A stretch of 64,000 nucleotides of DNA from NCBI RefSeq assembly GCF_000170895.1, contig NZ_ABCS01000041.1, forward strand, positions 1 to 64,000. Reading direction: 5' to 3'. The translations under genes were made by a program, and so were the position numbers. The notes under the pieces were generated by a model. The model did not search any database, had not been told where the DNA came from, and worked only from the letters and a program-made list of their open reading frames with translations. Position 1 is the stretch's first letter. Each line of letters opens with the position of its first letter. Source of the DNA: Plesiocystis pacifica SIR-1 (GTDB taxonomy: Bacteria; Myxococcota_A; Polyangia; Nannocystales; Nannocystaceae). Positions 26,686-34,898 of this stretch are shown here, piece by piece.

Positions 26686-27558
26686 ATGCTCGATGACCGC
26701 GCGATCTTCGCCATCTTGGCCGAAGCCGGGAGCTTCGCCGGGGCGGCGCGGCAGCTGGGCGTGGCCCGATCGACGGTCATGCGCCGCCTCGACGCCCTCG
26801 AGTCCGAGCTCGGCCTGCGCCTGGTCCAGCGCGCCGGCCGACGGCTGGTGCTCACCGAGGCCGGGCGCGGCTACGCCGAGGCCTTGCGCGGGGTCTTGCG
26901 CGAGCTCGAGCGCGTGGAGAACGAGCTGCGCAGCGAGGAGGCGACGCCCTCGGGGAAGCTGCGGGTGTGGCTGCCCATCCTGGGCACGAGCGCGGCCCTG
27001 GCCCCGGCGGTGGCGAGCTTCATGGACGCCCACCCGGCGGTCGTCGTGCACCTCGAGCTCGGCCGAGACGTCCGCCACCTCGAGCTCGGAGCCTTCGATC
27101 TCGCGCTCCAGTTCGGCTTTCGCATCAACACCGAGCTCGCCGCGCGGACGCTGATGCGCGACCGGATGATCCTCGTGGCCAGCAGCGCCTACGTCCGCGC
27201 GCACGGCCTGCCGCGCAGCGTCGAGGCGCTCCGGCATCACCGGGCCGTGCACGCCCGGGACGTCGAGGGCAAGCGGATTCACTGGCGCGATCCCTCGGGC
27301 GCTCGCGTCCCCATGCCGCCGGCGAGCGTCGAGGTCAACTCCGTCGGCTTCGCCTTCCAGCTCGCGCGGGCGGGCGCGGGGGTGGTCTGGGCGCCCTCGC
27401 TGCTCGCCGCTCCAGGGCTCGAGTCGGGCGAGCTCGTCCACCTGTGCCCGGAGTGTTGGACTGAGGAGCCAGTCAACTTTGTTTATCTGCCAGATCCGAC
27501 CGTCACGACGCGGGCTTTCCTCGATCACATGGTCGCGTGGTTCCGAGCACGTGGATGA
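26686..27558 (+). CDS. LysR-family transcriptional regulator
   Basis: 290-residue regulator in the frame starting MLDDRAIFAILAEAGS. The winged helix-turn-helix (about 1-60) has GSFAGAARQLGVARSTVMRRLDALESELG, then RLVLTEAGRGYAEA, and the substrate-binding domain (about 85-285) follows with LPILGTSAALAPAVASF, AFDLALQFGF and AGAGVVWAPSLLA. In this family a small-molecule ligand alters DNA bending and recruits RNA polymerase. The in-frame ATGs at 26629 and 26671 would add 19 or 5 residues; I prefer 26686 because family members start right before the helix and a dyad lies just upstream. Divergent from the PaaI thioesterase. Ligand unknown. Confidence 0.88.
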   Translation: MLDDRAIFAILAEAGSFAGAARQLGVARSTVMRRLDALESELGLRLVQRAGRRLVLTEAGRGYAEALRGVLRELERVENELRSEEATPSGKLRVWLPILGTSAALAPAVASFMDAHPAVVVHLELGRDVRHLELGAFDLALQFGFRINTELAARTLMRDRMILVASSAYVRAHGLPRSVEALRHHRAVHARDVEGKRIHWRDPSGARVPMPPASVEVNSVGFAFQLARAGAGVVWAPSLLAAPGLESGELVHLCPECWTEEPVNFVYLPDPTVTTRAFLDHMVAWFRARG

Positions 27559-27624
27559 TACCGCGATCTGCGCTCGACTCAGCCCCGCGCTCCCTGGTAG
27601 AAGCCGGACTGGAGGAAAACGAGC

Positions 27625-27834
27625 ATGCCGCAAATTATCGGACTCATCATCGCTGGTGCCATCGCTGGCTGGGTTTACAAGGACTCGCAGGAGAAGGGCA
27701 TGGACAACGGTGTCCTCTTCGCCGTGTTGACCTTCTTCATCCTCATCATCGGCCTGCCGGTCTACTTCATCGCGCGCAGCAAGCACATGAAGGCCATGGA
27801 GGCCGGCGGCGGCGGCGGTCAGCTCCCCGGCTGA
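27625..27834 (+). CDS. Small two-helix membrane protein
   Basis: 69 residues with two hydrophobic segments: IIGLIIAGAIAGWV (about 4-17) and VLFAVLTFFILIIGLPVYFIA (about 30-50), joined by the polar loop YKDSQEKGMDNG, then a basic stretch RSKHMKAM and a Gly-rich end. A strong GGAGGAAAA site precedes the ATG by six bases. This is the general shape of short phage-shock-like or PLD-nuclease-N-like hydrophobic proteins, but I do not recognise a family. It stands alone between a LysR gene and a convergent secreted-protein gene. Confidence 0.8.
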   Translation: MPQIIGLIIAGAIAGWVYKDSQEKGMDNGVLFAVLTFFILIIGLPVYFIARSKHMKAMEAGGGGGQLPG

Positions 27835-27871
27835 TCGTTGTGTTGGCCTGCCCTGGCGAGCTCGCTGACCG

Positions 27872-28843
27872 CTACTCGCCGGGGTAGCGCTGAGCCTTCA
27901 AGGGCTCGGCAATTCGAAATACGGCCCGCTCTTCGTTGCACAAGAGCAGGCCCTGCGCGTCCCAGCTGAGCGCTTCGATCTGCCTGACGTAGCTCGGGTC
28001 GAGGGTGATGCGGTGGCTGGGTGCGAGCAATTTGGCTTCGAGCTGCGCCTCGAGCTCGGCGGGCGAGAGCTCGGGACCGGGAGCGTCGAAGATGGAGATG
28101 GCCTCGTAGCTGAGCACCGCCCACTTGCTCCCGTCGGGGCTGACGTCGGCCGCCGTCGCGCGCCCGGGCCACTCGCTGCGCGGGATCCCGTCTCCGAGCT
28201 CGAGGCCCAGGTCGTGACGCCCGAGGAGCTCGAGGGCCACGTCGTCCACGTCCTCCGCGCTGGTCACCGCGTCGGTCGGGAAGCGGTAGAGCTTGGTGAC
28301 GTAGTCGCGCCGGCTCTTGCTCCACAGCCACAGCGTCCCGCCCCACCACATCATCGACTCCGAGTCGAACGCGTGGTCGCGGCGCCCGAACTCGGTCTGG
28401 TCGGGGTAGCGGTAGCCGACGCTGAGGTCGACCTTGGCGATGGACTCGGGGTCCGAGGGATCGGGCTCGGGCAGGCGGTGGACCTCGAGGTCCCGGCGCT
28501 CGCCCTCGTTGTTGCCGATGTCGCCGAGCCACAGGTTGCCCGCGTCGTCGAGGGCGATGTCCTCCCAGTCCACGTTCTGCGCGCCCTTGACCTGGTAGCG
28601 CGCGAGCAGCTGGCCGCCCTCGTCGATCGCAAACAGCACGTTGCCGTTGCCCGAGTCGCCGTGGGTCCAGTACACGCCCGCGTGCTCGCGGCTGGCGACG
28701 AGGCCCGAGGGCTCGCGCACGCGCTTGTCGATGGCCACGCCCGTGGGCGAGGGGCGGGCGCAGGCGAGGGGCGCGAGGGCGAGGACGAGCAGGGCCGCGG
28801 GCGCGAGCGAAGTCAGACCGATGGAGGGCGCGCTTTTGGGCAC
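27872..28843 (-). CDS. Secreted lipoprotein, probable beta-propeller
   Basis: 323-residue predicted lipoprotein with lipobox LAPLAC at about residue 28. The mature part has propeller-like units: REPSGLVASREHAGVYWTH, GNGNVLFAIDEGG, NVDWEDIALDDAGNLWLGD, and ATAADVSPDGSKWAVLSY. These are typical of NHL/phytase-like or SdiA-regulated-like beta-propellers that bind or act on ligands outside the membrane. The acidic Asp-rich loop DWEDIALDDAG could bind metal. No enzymatic motif can be assigned. Convergent with the small membrane protein gene and divergent from the gene at 28930, with a strong inverted repeat (28887-28921) in between. Confidence 0.8.
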   Translation of the reverse strand: MPKSAPSIGLTSLAPAALLVLALAPLACARPSPTGVAIDKRVREPSGLVASREHAGVYWTHGDSGNGNVLFAIDEGGQLLARYQVKGAQNVDWEDIALDDAGNLWLGDIGNNEGERRDLEVHRLPEPDPSDPESIAKVDLSVGYRYPDQTEFGRRDHAFDSESMMWWGGTLWLWSKSRRDYVTKLYRFPTDAVTSAEDVDDVALELLGRHDLGLELGDGIPRSEWPGRATAADVSPDGSKWAVLSYEAISIFDAPGPELSPAELEAQLEAKLLAPSHRITLDPSYVRQIEALSWDAQGLLLCNEERAVFRIAEPLKAQRYPGE

Positions 28844-28886
28844 GGCGGGAGTTTACGACGGGGAGTCGCCCTGGCCAGCGATGCCC

Positions 28887-28921
28887 AGCGATGCCCCGCT
28901 GCGCGGCGGCGGGGCATCGCT
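28887..28921. promoter_or_regulatory. 13-bp inverted repeat in a divergent promoter region
   Basis: AGCGATGCCCCGC (28887-28899) and GCGGGGCATCGCT (28909-28921) are exact inverse complements around a 9-base loop. The core CGATGCC/GGCATCG occurs two more times nearby: as a direct repeat CAGCGATGCC about ten bases upstream, and as GCGATGCCGCG at about 28927. Four copies of the core within 60 bases, between two divergent genes, looks like an operator cluster. One of these copies overlaps the proposed start of the rightward gene. Confidence 0.45.
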
Positions 28922-28929
28922 CGAAGGCG

Positions 28930-29829
28930 ATGCCGCGACGCGCTTCACTCTTGGGTCTGGGCCTGATGCTCAGCGTGGTCTCGACCCCGGCCTGCGCCCG
29001 CTCCGTCAGCCCGATCCTGCCGCCCTCGTCCCTGGTCGACGTGCTCGGCCGGGGCGCCGACGTGCCCCTCGAGGCCTACGTCGATCTGGTCCGCGCCGCC
29101 GTCGAGGTCCAGGGCTGGGTCATCGATCGCAGCGAGGACGAGCGCGCGCTCGGACGGGTCGCGCACACGACGATGTGGGTGTCGAGGACGCGCGAGGGCC
29201 CGGAGACCCGCGTCGAGGTGCGCCTCGATCTGCGCGACGGCATGTACCCGATCATCACGACCTCGAGTCAGGGCCTCTCGCGGGAGGACGAGGACTGGGT
29301 GTTGAAGCTCGACGAGGCGATCCGTGAGGCCCTGGGCATCGACTACATGCAATCGGGCGACGCCGAGGCCCCGTGCCCTGGTCGGGCTGACCGTGGTGAG
29401 CCCAGGCGCCCGCGGGTGACGCTTCCTGGGGTGTCGGCGCCGTTGGGTTCGCTCGCCACACCCGGCTGGGGTCGACAGGGCAGCCACGCGAACGCGCACC
29501 CGGCCATGCGAACAGCGCGGGCCTCTCCGCCGGGGGTGCGTGGGCTGCGAGATGCGGGGGCAGGCGGGCGTCGACGTGCTACGGTGATCCCGTTCCATGA
29601 GCGTCGGCACGAGACGACCGCGGCTGCTCGACGGCCAACCGCCCGAGTTGCTCGTCTACGACGAGGACACGAACTGCCCCTACCTGCCGGGCCGCGTCGC
29701 GCACCTGCCGATGCGCCTGCCCACGCGGGTGCTGACCGCGGCCGAGTTCTCCGAGCGCCTGCACTCCGGCGACCGCCGCCAGGGCCTGGTGCTCTACCGT
29801 CCCAAGTGCCCGAGCTGCCGGGCTTGTGA
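28930..29829 (+). CDS. Secreted protein of unknown family; frame runs into the next gene
   Basis: The start MPRRASLLGLGLMLSVVSTPAC is a signal peptide with lipobox-like STPAC. Residues 30-145 look like a real domain (LVDVLGRGADVPLEAYVDLVRAAVEVQGW and an alternating strand pattern to about LDEAIREALGI at 29340). After about 29370 the frame stays open but the residues become Arg/Pro/Gly-rich, as in non-coding GC-rich DNA, and it overlaps the Bpt/Ate gene by more than 200 bases. The genuine protein probably ends near 29370-29400, so either the original stop was lost or a frameshift has extended it. The coordinates given are those of the open frame. Function unknown. Confidence 0.5.
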   Translation: MPRRASLLGLGLMLSVVSTPACARSVSPILPPSSLVDVLGRGADVPLEAYVDLVRAAVEVQGWVIDRSEDERALGRVAHTTMWVSRTREGPETRVEVRLDLRDGMYPIITTSSQGLSREDEDWVLKLDEAIREALGIDYMQSGDAEAPCPGRADRGEPRRPRVTLPGVSAPLGSLATPGWGRQGSHANAHPAMRTARASPPGVRGLRDAGAGGRRRATVIPFHERRHETTAAARRPTARVARLRRGHELPLPAGPRRAPADAPAHAGADRGRVLRAPALRRPPPGPGALPSQVPELPGL

Positions 29830-30370
29830 GGCCATTCGCCTGGACGTCGAGCGCTTTCGGCCCAACAAGACCCAGCGCCGCGTCCATCGCCGGGGCCGGC
29901 GCCTGCTCGAGGTCGCCGTCGGGCGCACGCGCTTGAGCCCCGAGAAGATCGAGCTCTACAACCGCCACAAGATCGGCCGCTCGCTCATGGGCGAGGGCGA
30001 CCCCATCGACGAGATTGGCTACGGGGCCTTCCTCGTCGACACCTGCACCGACAGCTTCGAGCTGCGCTACTTCCTCGACGGCCGCCTCGTCGGCGTGGCC
30101 ATCGTCGACCAGGGCAGCGACGCCCTCTCGGCCGTCTACACCTACTTCGACCCGGACCTCAGCCCCCTCAGCCCCGGCGTGTTCTCGATCATGGAGCAGG
30201 TCGAGCTGTGCAGGGAGCGAGGCCTGCGTTGGCTCTACCTCGGCCTCTACGTCGCCGAGTGCTCGTCGATGGCCTACAAGGCCCTGTACCTCCCGCACCA
30301 GCGCCTCGTCGACGGCGAGTGGGTCGAGTACGACCGCGACGCCGACGGCGAGGTCGCGCGGGTGGAGTAG
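29597..30370 (+). CDS. bpt: Aminoacyl-tRNA-protein transferase (Bpt/Ate type)
   Basis: 257 residues, the normal size for bacterial aspartate/glutamate leucyltransferase (Bpt). It transfers Leu (or Arg in Ate-type members) from tRNA to the N-terminus of proteins, creating an N-degron for ClpS-ClpAP. Family signatures are EDTNCPYLPGRVAHLPMR, LYRPKCPSCRACEAIRLDV, RFRPNKTQRRVHRR, and in the acetyltransferase-like C-terminal half, DALSAVYTYFDPDL and LRWLYLGLYVAECSSMAYK. The ATG follows a long non-coding stretch. Leucyl versus arginyl specificity cannot be decided here. Its stop lies three bases from the convergent stop of the SMP-30-like gene. Confidence 0.93.
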   Translation: MSVGTRRPRLLDGQPPELLVYDEDTNCPYLPGRVAHLPMRLPTRVLTAAEFSERLHSGDRRQGLVLYRPKCPSCRACEAIRLDVERFRPNKTQRRVHRRGRRLLEVAVGRTRLSPEKIELYNRHKIGRSLMGEGDPIDEIGYGAFLVDTCTDSFELRYFLDGRLVGVAIVDQGSDALSAVYTYFDPDLSPLSPGVFSIMEQVELCRERGLRWLYLGLYVAECSSMAYKALYLPHQRLVDGEWVEYDRDADGEVARVE

Positions 30371-30373
30371 GGC

Positions 30374-31567
30374 TCAGTAAGGAAAGCCCGGGATGTCCAG
30401 CTCGGCCGCGTAGACCCCGACCTGGTTGAGGGTCGTCGCGTAGAGCGTCGTCATGTCGGGCCCGCCGAAGGCCACGTTGGTGACCTCGGGCAAGCTCAGC
30501 TGGCCGTGGATCTGCTCGGCGGGGGTCACCACGAGGACCTGGCCGCTGGTGGTCAGGTAGAGGTTGCCCGCGCAGTCCTTGGTCATGCCGTCGAAGCCTC
30601 CGCCGAAGATCCCGTTGACCTGGCTGCCCGCGCCCGTGGAGCCGTCGGCGTTGACGGGGTAGGCGAACACGCCGTTGGTCCCGGCGACGTAGACGGTGCC
30701 CTCGTCGAGGGACAGCACGATGCCGTTGGGCTTTTGGACCTCCGGGGCGAAGGCGACCGCGCCCTGGCCGGGGAGCACGTAGTAGGCCCGCTCCGCGGCT
30801 TGGGGGTTGGGGTTGGGCGACTGCCAGTCGGGGTCGGTGAAGTAGAGGACGTCGGCGCTGCTGATCACCAGGTCGTTGGGCGAGTTGAAGCGCACGCCCT
30901 CGTACTCGCTGACCCAGGGGGTCGGCGGCGCGGCGAGGTCGTCGAGGGTGTAGGTCGAGACGCTGCCGTCTTCGTGGCGCGCGGCCACGAGCTCGCCCTG
31001 GTTGCCGAGGGCCAGGCCGTTGGAGCCCGCGGTCGCGAGGATCTCGACGAGGGCGCCGCCGTCGAGGCGCAGCAGCCGGGACTTGGGCGGCGGCCCGCCG
31101 CCGGCGATGTGCGAGAGGTGCAGGGCGCCGCCGATCCACACCGGCCCCTCGAGGATCTGGAAGCCCTCGGCGTAGCCGTCGTCGGGCGGGGTGGCGACGA
31201 GCTGGAAGCTGACCCCGTCGAGGTTGGGGAGCGTCCCGGCGAGGCCCTCGGGGCAGGCCTCGAGGGGGCTCCCGCCGGAGCTCTCCTCGCTCGACTCGGT
31301 GTCGGCGTTGGTGGTCTCGGCGTCCGTGCTCGTGGTGCCCGCGTCGTCCGTGCCGGCCGTCGTGCCCGAGTCGGTGTCGGTGTCGGTCGTGCCGGCGGAG
31401 GTGCCCGCCGAGGTCGTCGAGTCCTCCGTCGAGTTGCCGCCGTCGACGGTCGCGATGGCCTCGTCGGTGCCCGAGTCCCCCTCGGGCTCGGAGCAGGCGA
31501 GGGCGGCCATCGAGGTGAGGGGCGCGAGCAGGGCGAGGAGGGTGGTGGTCGTAGATGCGCGGCGCAT
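30374..31567 (-). CDS. SMP-30/gluconolactonase-like beta-propeller lipoprotein
   Basis: 397-residue predicted lipoprotein starting MRRASTTTTLLALLAPL with lipobox MAALAC. A Ser/Thr/Asp/Glu linker (about residues 28-100) leads to a six-bladed propeller of the SMP-30/gluconolaconase type: EGPVWIGGALHLSHI, GSNGLALGNQGELVAARH, NSPNDLVISSADVLYFTDP, KPNGIVLSLDEGTVYVAGT, and DGMTKDCAGNLYLTTSG. In the family, Glu, Asn and Asp from these blades bind a divalent metal and hydrolyse lactones, and E (EGPVW), N (SPNDL and KPNGI) and D (DGMTKD) are all present. So an active lactonase outside the cytoplasm is plausible. The frame is open further upstream but that is a shadow. Same strand as two more linker-type lipoproteins just upstream. 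Confidence 0.88.
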   Translation of the reverse strand: MRRASTTTTLLALLAPLTSMAALACSEPEGDSGTDEAIATVDGGNSTEDSTTSAGTSAGTTDTDTDSGTTAGTDDAGTTSTDAETTNADTESSEESSGGSPLEACPEGLAGTLPNLDGVSFQLVATPPDDGYAEGFQILEGPVWIGGALHLSHIAGGGPPPKSRLLRLDGGALVEILATAGSNGLALGNQGELVAARHEDGSVSTYTLDDLAAPPTPWVSEYEGVRFNSPNDLVISSADVLYFTDPDWQSPNPNPQAAERAYYVLPGQGAVAFAPEVQKPNGIVLSLDEGTVYVAGTNGVFAYPVNADGSTGAGSQVNGIFGGGFDGMTKDCAGNLYLTTSGQVLVVTPAEQIHGQLSLPEVTNVAFGGPDMTTLYATTLNQVGVYAAELDIPGFPY

Positions 31568-31572
31568 GGCGA

Positions 31573-32505
31573 TCAGCCCCCGCAGCCTACCCGCTGCGTC
31601 GACACCGAGAGGTCGTCGATGAGCAGGCCGTCGAATTGGCCGCTGTAGCTCTGCATGCCGACCTTGAGGTAGCCGACGGTGAAGTTGCCGAGCACGCTCT
31701 GCTTGGGCTGGCTGTGCACGAGGTAGTCGAGGGCCTCGCCGTCGAGGTACATCTGGCTCTCGAGGCTGTCGTTGCCCTGGACCACCGAGACCTCGAGGCA
31801 CATCCAGGTCTCGGCCTCGGGCACGACGCCGGTGCAGCCGGTGTACTCGCCGCCCGGGCCCTGGGTCGCGCCGAGCTCGAGGCCGGCATAGATCGCGCCC
31901 TGGTTGTTGCACGAGTTGTCCCCGCGGTAGCCGATGCGCAGCTCGGGGTCGTCGGCGTCGGGGTTCTCGCCGAGCTCGAAGAAGGTGACCTCGTGCTCCA
32001 TGCCCGGGGCGCTGCCCTGGATGCGCACGTGGGCCGTGACCCAGAAGCTGTCGAGGGTCCCGAGCTCGTAGTGCAGGGGGCAGCTGTTGTTCGCGCTGCT
32101 GCTGGCCCCGGAGGTTGCGAGGGCCCCGTCGACGACGCCCAGGCTGTAGTTGGGGTCGGAGCAGCTCTTGGGCAGCCACGTGCCCCCGGACGGGACCCCG
32201 TCTTCGAAGTCCTCGCACAAGATGTCGGCGTCTTGGCAGCCGCTCGCGGACCCGGTGGTCTCCGCCTCGCTCGAGGACTCCTCGGCGTCGGAGCTGTCGC
32301 TCGAGCTGCTCGAGCCCTCGGTGCTCGACTCCGTCGACTCCCCGGACTCGGAGCTGGACTCGGCCTCGTCCGTGCCCGTGTCCAGGCCGGCGTCGAGGGT
32401 GTCGAGGCCCGAGTCGCCGCTGGCGAAGGGGTTGTCGCCCTCGCCCTCCGTGCAGGCGCCGGCTACGGCCAGGCCCGCGATCAAGATCCACGCGCGCTTC
32501 GCCAT
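31573..32505 (-). CDS. Lipoprotein with jelly-roll (LamG-like) domain
   Basis: 310-residue predicted lipoprotein: MAKRAWILIAGLAVAG with lipobox VAGAC. A Ser/Glu-rich linker (about 25-90) leads to a domain of about 210 residues built like concanavalin A-like jelly rolls: ILCEDFEDGVPSGGTW, FWVTAHVRIQG, EVTFFELGEN, GAIYAGLELGA, WMCLEVSVVQGN, and SGQFDGLLIDDLSV. These folds bind or cleave polysaccharides; no catalytic pair is obvious, so binding is favoured. Its ATG overlaps the stop of the upstream VWA gene by one base (TGATG), with GGAGA before it, so the two are translationally coupled and probably act together at the cell surface. Confidence 0.85.
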   Translation of the reverse strand: MAKRAWILIAGLAVAGACTEGEGDNPFASGDSGLDTLDAGLDTGTDEAESSSESGESTESSTEGSSSSSDSSDAEESSSEAETTGSASGCQDADILCEDFEDGVPSGGTWLPKSCSDPNYSLGVVDGALATSGASSSANNSCPLHYELGTLDSFWVTAHVRIQGSAPGMEHEVTFFELGENPDADDPELRIGYRGDNSCNNQGAIYAGLELGATQGPGGEYTGCTGVVPEAETWMCLEVSVVQGNDSLESQMYLDGEALDYLVHSQPKQSVLGNFTVGYLKVGMQSYSGQFDGLLIDDLSVSTQRVGCGG

Positions 32506-33659
32506 CAGGGGATCTCCACGGCGCCGCACGGCCAGGACGCGTCGAGGGTGTGCAGCTCGCCGTCCCCGAGGGTGTCGCAGGCCTCGCCGAGGAGCTGCAG
32601 GGTCGACTCGTCGATCAGCACCCAGTCCTCGTTGCAGATCAGCGGCTCGCCGTCGAGGAGCACCTCGCCCTCGCAGGCGAGTTCGAGGTCGACGATGCCC
32701 TCGAGGGTGAACTCGCAGCCGATGAAGCCGTTGATCACGGCCTCGAAGGCGGACACGAGCTCGGCGGGGTTGAGGGTCTTGTAGAAGGGGGCGTTCTCGA
32801 CGGCGCCCTGGGTCGGCAGGCCCACGCCGGCGTTGGCGAGCTCTTGCAGGTGGGCGTCCGTGACCTGGTTGCCGACGCTGATCACGAAGGTGCGGATGCC
32901 GTCGTCGAAGGCGGCCTGGGTCGCCTCGAGGGACAGCGGCTGGCCCTCCTGGGGGTCCGGCACCGCGCAGGTGTCGGGCTCGCCGTCCGTCGCCAGCACG
33001 ATGATCTTGGGGCCGTCCTCGGGGAAGGCCGCGAGGGTCTCGGCCACGGCCTTGATCGAGTCACCGGTCGGGGTGTCGTCGAGGGGCATGGCCGAGGCGA
33101 AGGTCGCCGCGAGCGAGGCGTGGTTGCCGAAGCTGGGCGCGAACTCGGTGATCAGCGGGCACTCCCCGCCGAAGCTGCCGTTCATGCTCGAGTAGAGCGC
33201 GAGGCCGAAGCGGACCTGGTCCTCGAGCGGCTTGACCACGCCGTTGACCGGATCGAAGAGGGTGTTCTCGAGGGCCACCCAGCGCGGCTGACCGCCGAAG
33301 TCGTCCCACATGCTGCCGGACTGATCGACGAGCAGGACGACGGTCGGGGTCGTCGGCGAGGTGTCGACCTCGACGTTGGCGCAGTCCGTCGTCGCGCCCT
33401 CGGCGGTCGGCTGCGACTCCTCTCCAGGCAGGTCGAAGTACATCGGCGTCGTGGTCGAGCCGTCGTCCCCGGCCTCGTCCTCGGTGGCCCCGCCGTCGGT
33501 GGTGATCGACGAGGCCTCGTCGTTGGCCGAGAAGGGGTTGCCCCCGTCGTCGTCATCCTTGGCGCAGGCGGACAGCCCACACAGCGAGAGGGAGACGCAC
33601 AGCGCCACCCCCCCAAGCTTCGAGTTGGTCCCCGAGTTCGTCGAATTCGCGTGTCGCAT
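32505..33659 (-). CDS. VWA-domain lipoprotein
   Basis: 384-residue predicted lipoprotein with lipobox CGLSAC, an acidic linker (about 32-90), then a von Willebrand factor A domain (about 105-320). The metal-ion-dependent adhesion site is complete: DQSGS (DxSxS), the Thr in DDTPTGDS, and the Asp in ATDGEPD. A Cys-rich tail of about 65 residues follows (GCEFTLEGIVDLELACEG, LICNEDW, EACDTLG, SWPCGAVEIP) that should carry disulfides. VWA domains bind proteins through the metal, so adhesion or complex assembly at the outer surface is likely. Translationally coupled to the jelly-roll lipoprotein gene. Confidence 0.9.
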   Translation of the reverse strand: MRHANSTNSGTNSKLGGVALCVSLSLCGLSACAKDDDDGGNPFSANDEASSITTDGGATEDEAGDDGSTTTPMYFDLPGEESQPTAEGATTDCANVEVDTSPTTPTVVLLVDQSGSMWDDFGGQPRWVALENTLFDPVNGVVKPLEDQVRFGLALYSSMNGSFGGECPLITEFAPSFGNHASLAATFASAMPLDDTPTGDSIKAVAETLAAFPEDGPKIIVLATDGEPDTCAVPDPQEGQPLSLEATQAAFDDGIRTFVISVGNQVTDAHLQELANAGVGLPTQGAVENAPFYKTLNPAELVSAFEAVINGFIGCEFTLEGIVDLELACEGEVLLDGEPLICNEDWVLIDESTLQLLGEACDTLGDGELHTLDASWPCGAVEIP

Positions 33660-33828
33660 GGTGGCGCCCAGTCGGTGGGTAGGCTCGTCGACGCCGCAAC
33701 ACCCAGGCCGCGCAGACGAGAGCGAGCGCTCCCACCCGGGCCCGAGACGAGGGACGTCGCCCCTGCTGTGGCGATGTGTCGCTGGGGGTGGATGAATCTT
33801 TTTCCCGGCTCGGCCGGCCAGGAGCTGG

Positions 33829-34566
33829 CTAGTTCAGCGGGCGGCGCTCGAGCTCGACGCAGGCCTCGACGGCGCCCATGTAGCTGTGGGCCATCCGGGC
33901 GGCGAGCTGGGCCCAGGAGCGGGCGCGCTGCGAGTTGGAACGTTGTCCCAGGACCTGAGCCAGCCTCGCCTCGCGGGCCACGATGCGGGCCGTGCTCCCG
34001 GTGGCGCGGGCCTGCATGAAGCGGCGCCCGGACTCGTTGGCGCCGAGCTTGCGCTGATAGGCGTGGAACACCGTGGCACCGAGGGCGCGGTCGAGGTAGG
34101 CGAGCTCGAGGTCGATGGCCAGGACGATGGCGGGCTCTTGCCGGGCTGGGACGAGCCGGCGCAGGCGCATGTGCTCGTCGACGCGGCGGTCGCGGTGGAC
34201 GAAGGCCGGCTCGTCGAAATAGCACCGGAGCTCGCGCAGATCCGTGGCCAAGGCGCCGCGCAGGGACTGCTCGAGCTCGGCGATCTCGCGCAAGTCCTGG
34301 GCGGAGTCCGCGTCGCTGCAGTACTTCGAGCTGATGCGCAGCCAGTGGGGGATGCGGCGCAGGGGCCCCTCGTGGAGCTCGAGGAAGGCGCGCATGAAGG
34401 CCAGGGACTGGCCAGGGGTGCGCAGCCTGTCCGCGAGCTGGGCCGCGCGCTCACCGGTCTGGTGGCGCGAAGCTCCAGTGATGGACAGGTATCCACTTTC
34501 GACGAGCGTCAGCATGGGTCGTACCGAAGGGTCGAAGACCAATGTGTACATCTCCATCATGCGCAT
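33829..34566 (-). CDS. Hypothetical helical protein
   Basis: 245 residues from the ATG at 34566 (MRMMEMYTLVFDPSVRPML); three more in-frame ATGs follow within 15 bases. The frame is open further upstream, but GC drops sharply there so I exclude it. The protein is soluble, Arg- and Ala-rich and probably mostly helical, with sequences such as RIPHWLRISSKYCSDADSAQDL, HRDRRVDEHMRLRRLV and AIDLELAYLDRALGATVFHAY. I do not recognise a family. It lies alone, upstream of the VWA-lipoprotein genes on the same strand but separated by 169 bases. Confidence 0.65.
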   Translation of the reverse strand: MRMMEMYTLVFDPSVRPMLTLVESGYLSITGASRHQTGERAAQLADRLRTPGQSLAFMRAFLELHEGPLRRIPHWLRISSKYCSDADSAQDLREIAELEQSLRGALATDLRELRCYFDEPAFVHRDRRVDEHMRLRRLVPARQEPAIVLAIDLELAYLDRALGATVFHAYQRKLGANESGRRFMQARATGSTARIVAREARLAQVLGQRSNSQRARSWAQLAARMAHSYMGAVEACVELERRPLN

Positions 34567-34831
34567 CGAGCGAAAATAATCAAGAGTGATTTCCGTGCAG
34601 CTGTAATTGTGTCTGGGGGAGTCGGGAGCCAGAAGACACCCGACCGCTACCTTTTTCGTCTGAACGGTCAGTAAGCGACCAATTGGACAGTTGGGGTGAG
34701 AGGGGAAAAGTGCGGCTTTCAGTATTGTTGTAATTTTGTGCTTTGGTCTTCCGGACAGTCCCAATGTGGGAATCTATATACTTTTGTCTCAGGAGAGGCG
34801 AGGAAGGTTACCAAAATGATGGCCATGAAAG
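34567..34831. other. AT-richer intergenic region
   Basis: About 265 bases between the hypothetical gene start and the dctM terminator. The sequence is clearly richer in A/T than the surroundings (for example TATTGTTGTAATTTTGTG near 34720 and ATCTATATACTTTTG near 34770). It most likely holds the minus-strand promoter of the hypothetical gene; I cannot single out reliable boxes. No gene or repeat is recognised. Confidence 0.4.
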
Positions 34832-34872
34832 AGCGCGACCCTCCGCCAGTCGAGCTGGCCGAGGGTCGCGCT
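34832..34872 (-). terminator. Strong hairpin after dctM
   Basis: AGCGCGACCCTC (34832-34843) and GAGGGTCGCGCT (34861-34872) form a perfect 12-bp stem around a 17-base loop, 27 bases past the dctM stop. On the minus strand it is followed by a short CTCTTTC run, a modest U-tract, so it is a credible intrinsic terminator for the TRAP operon. Confidence 0.7.
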
Positions 34873-34898
34873 GCCGAGCGGGGGAGGCCTGGAGCCGC

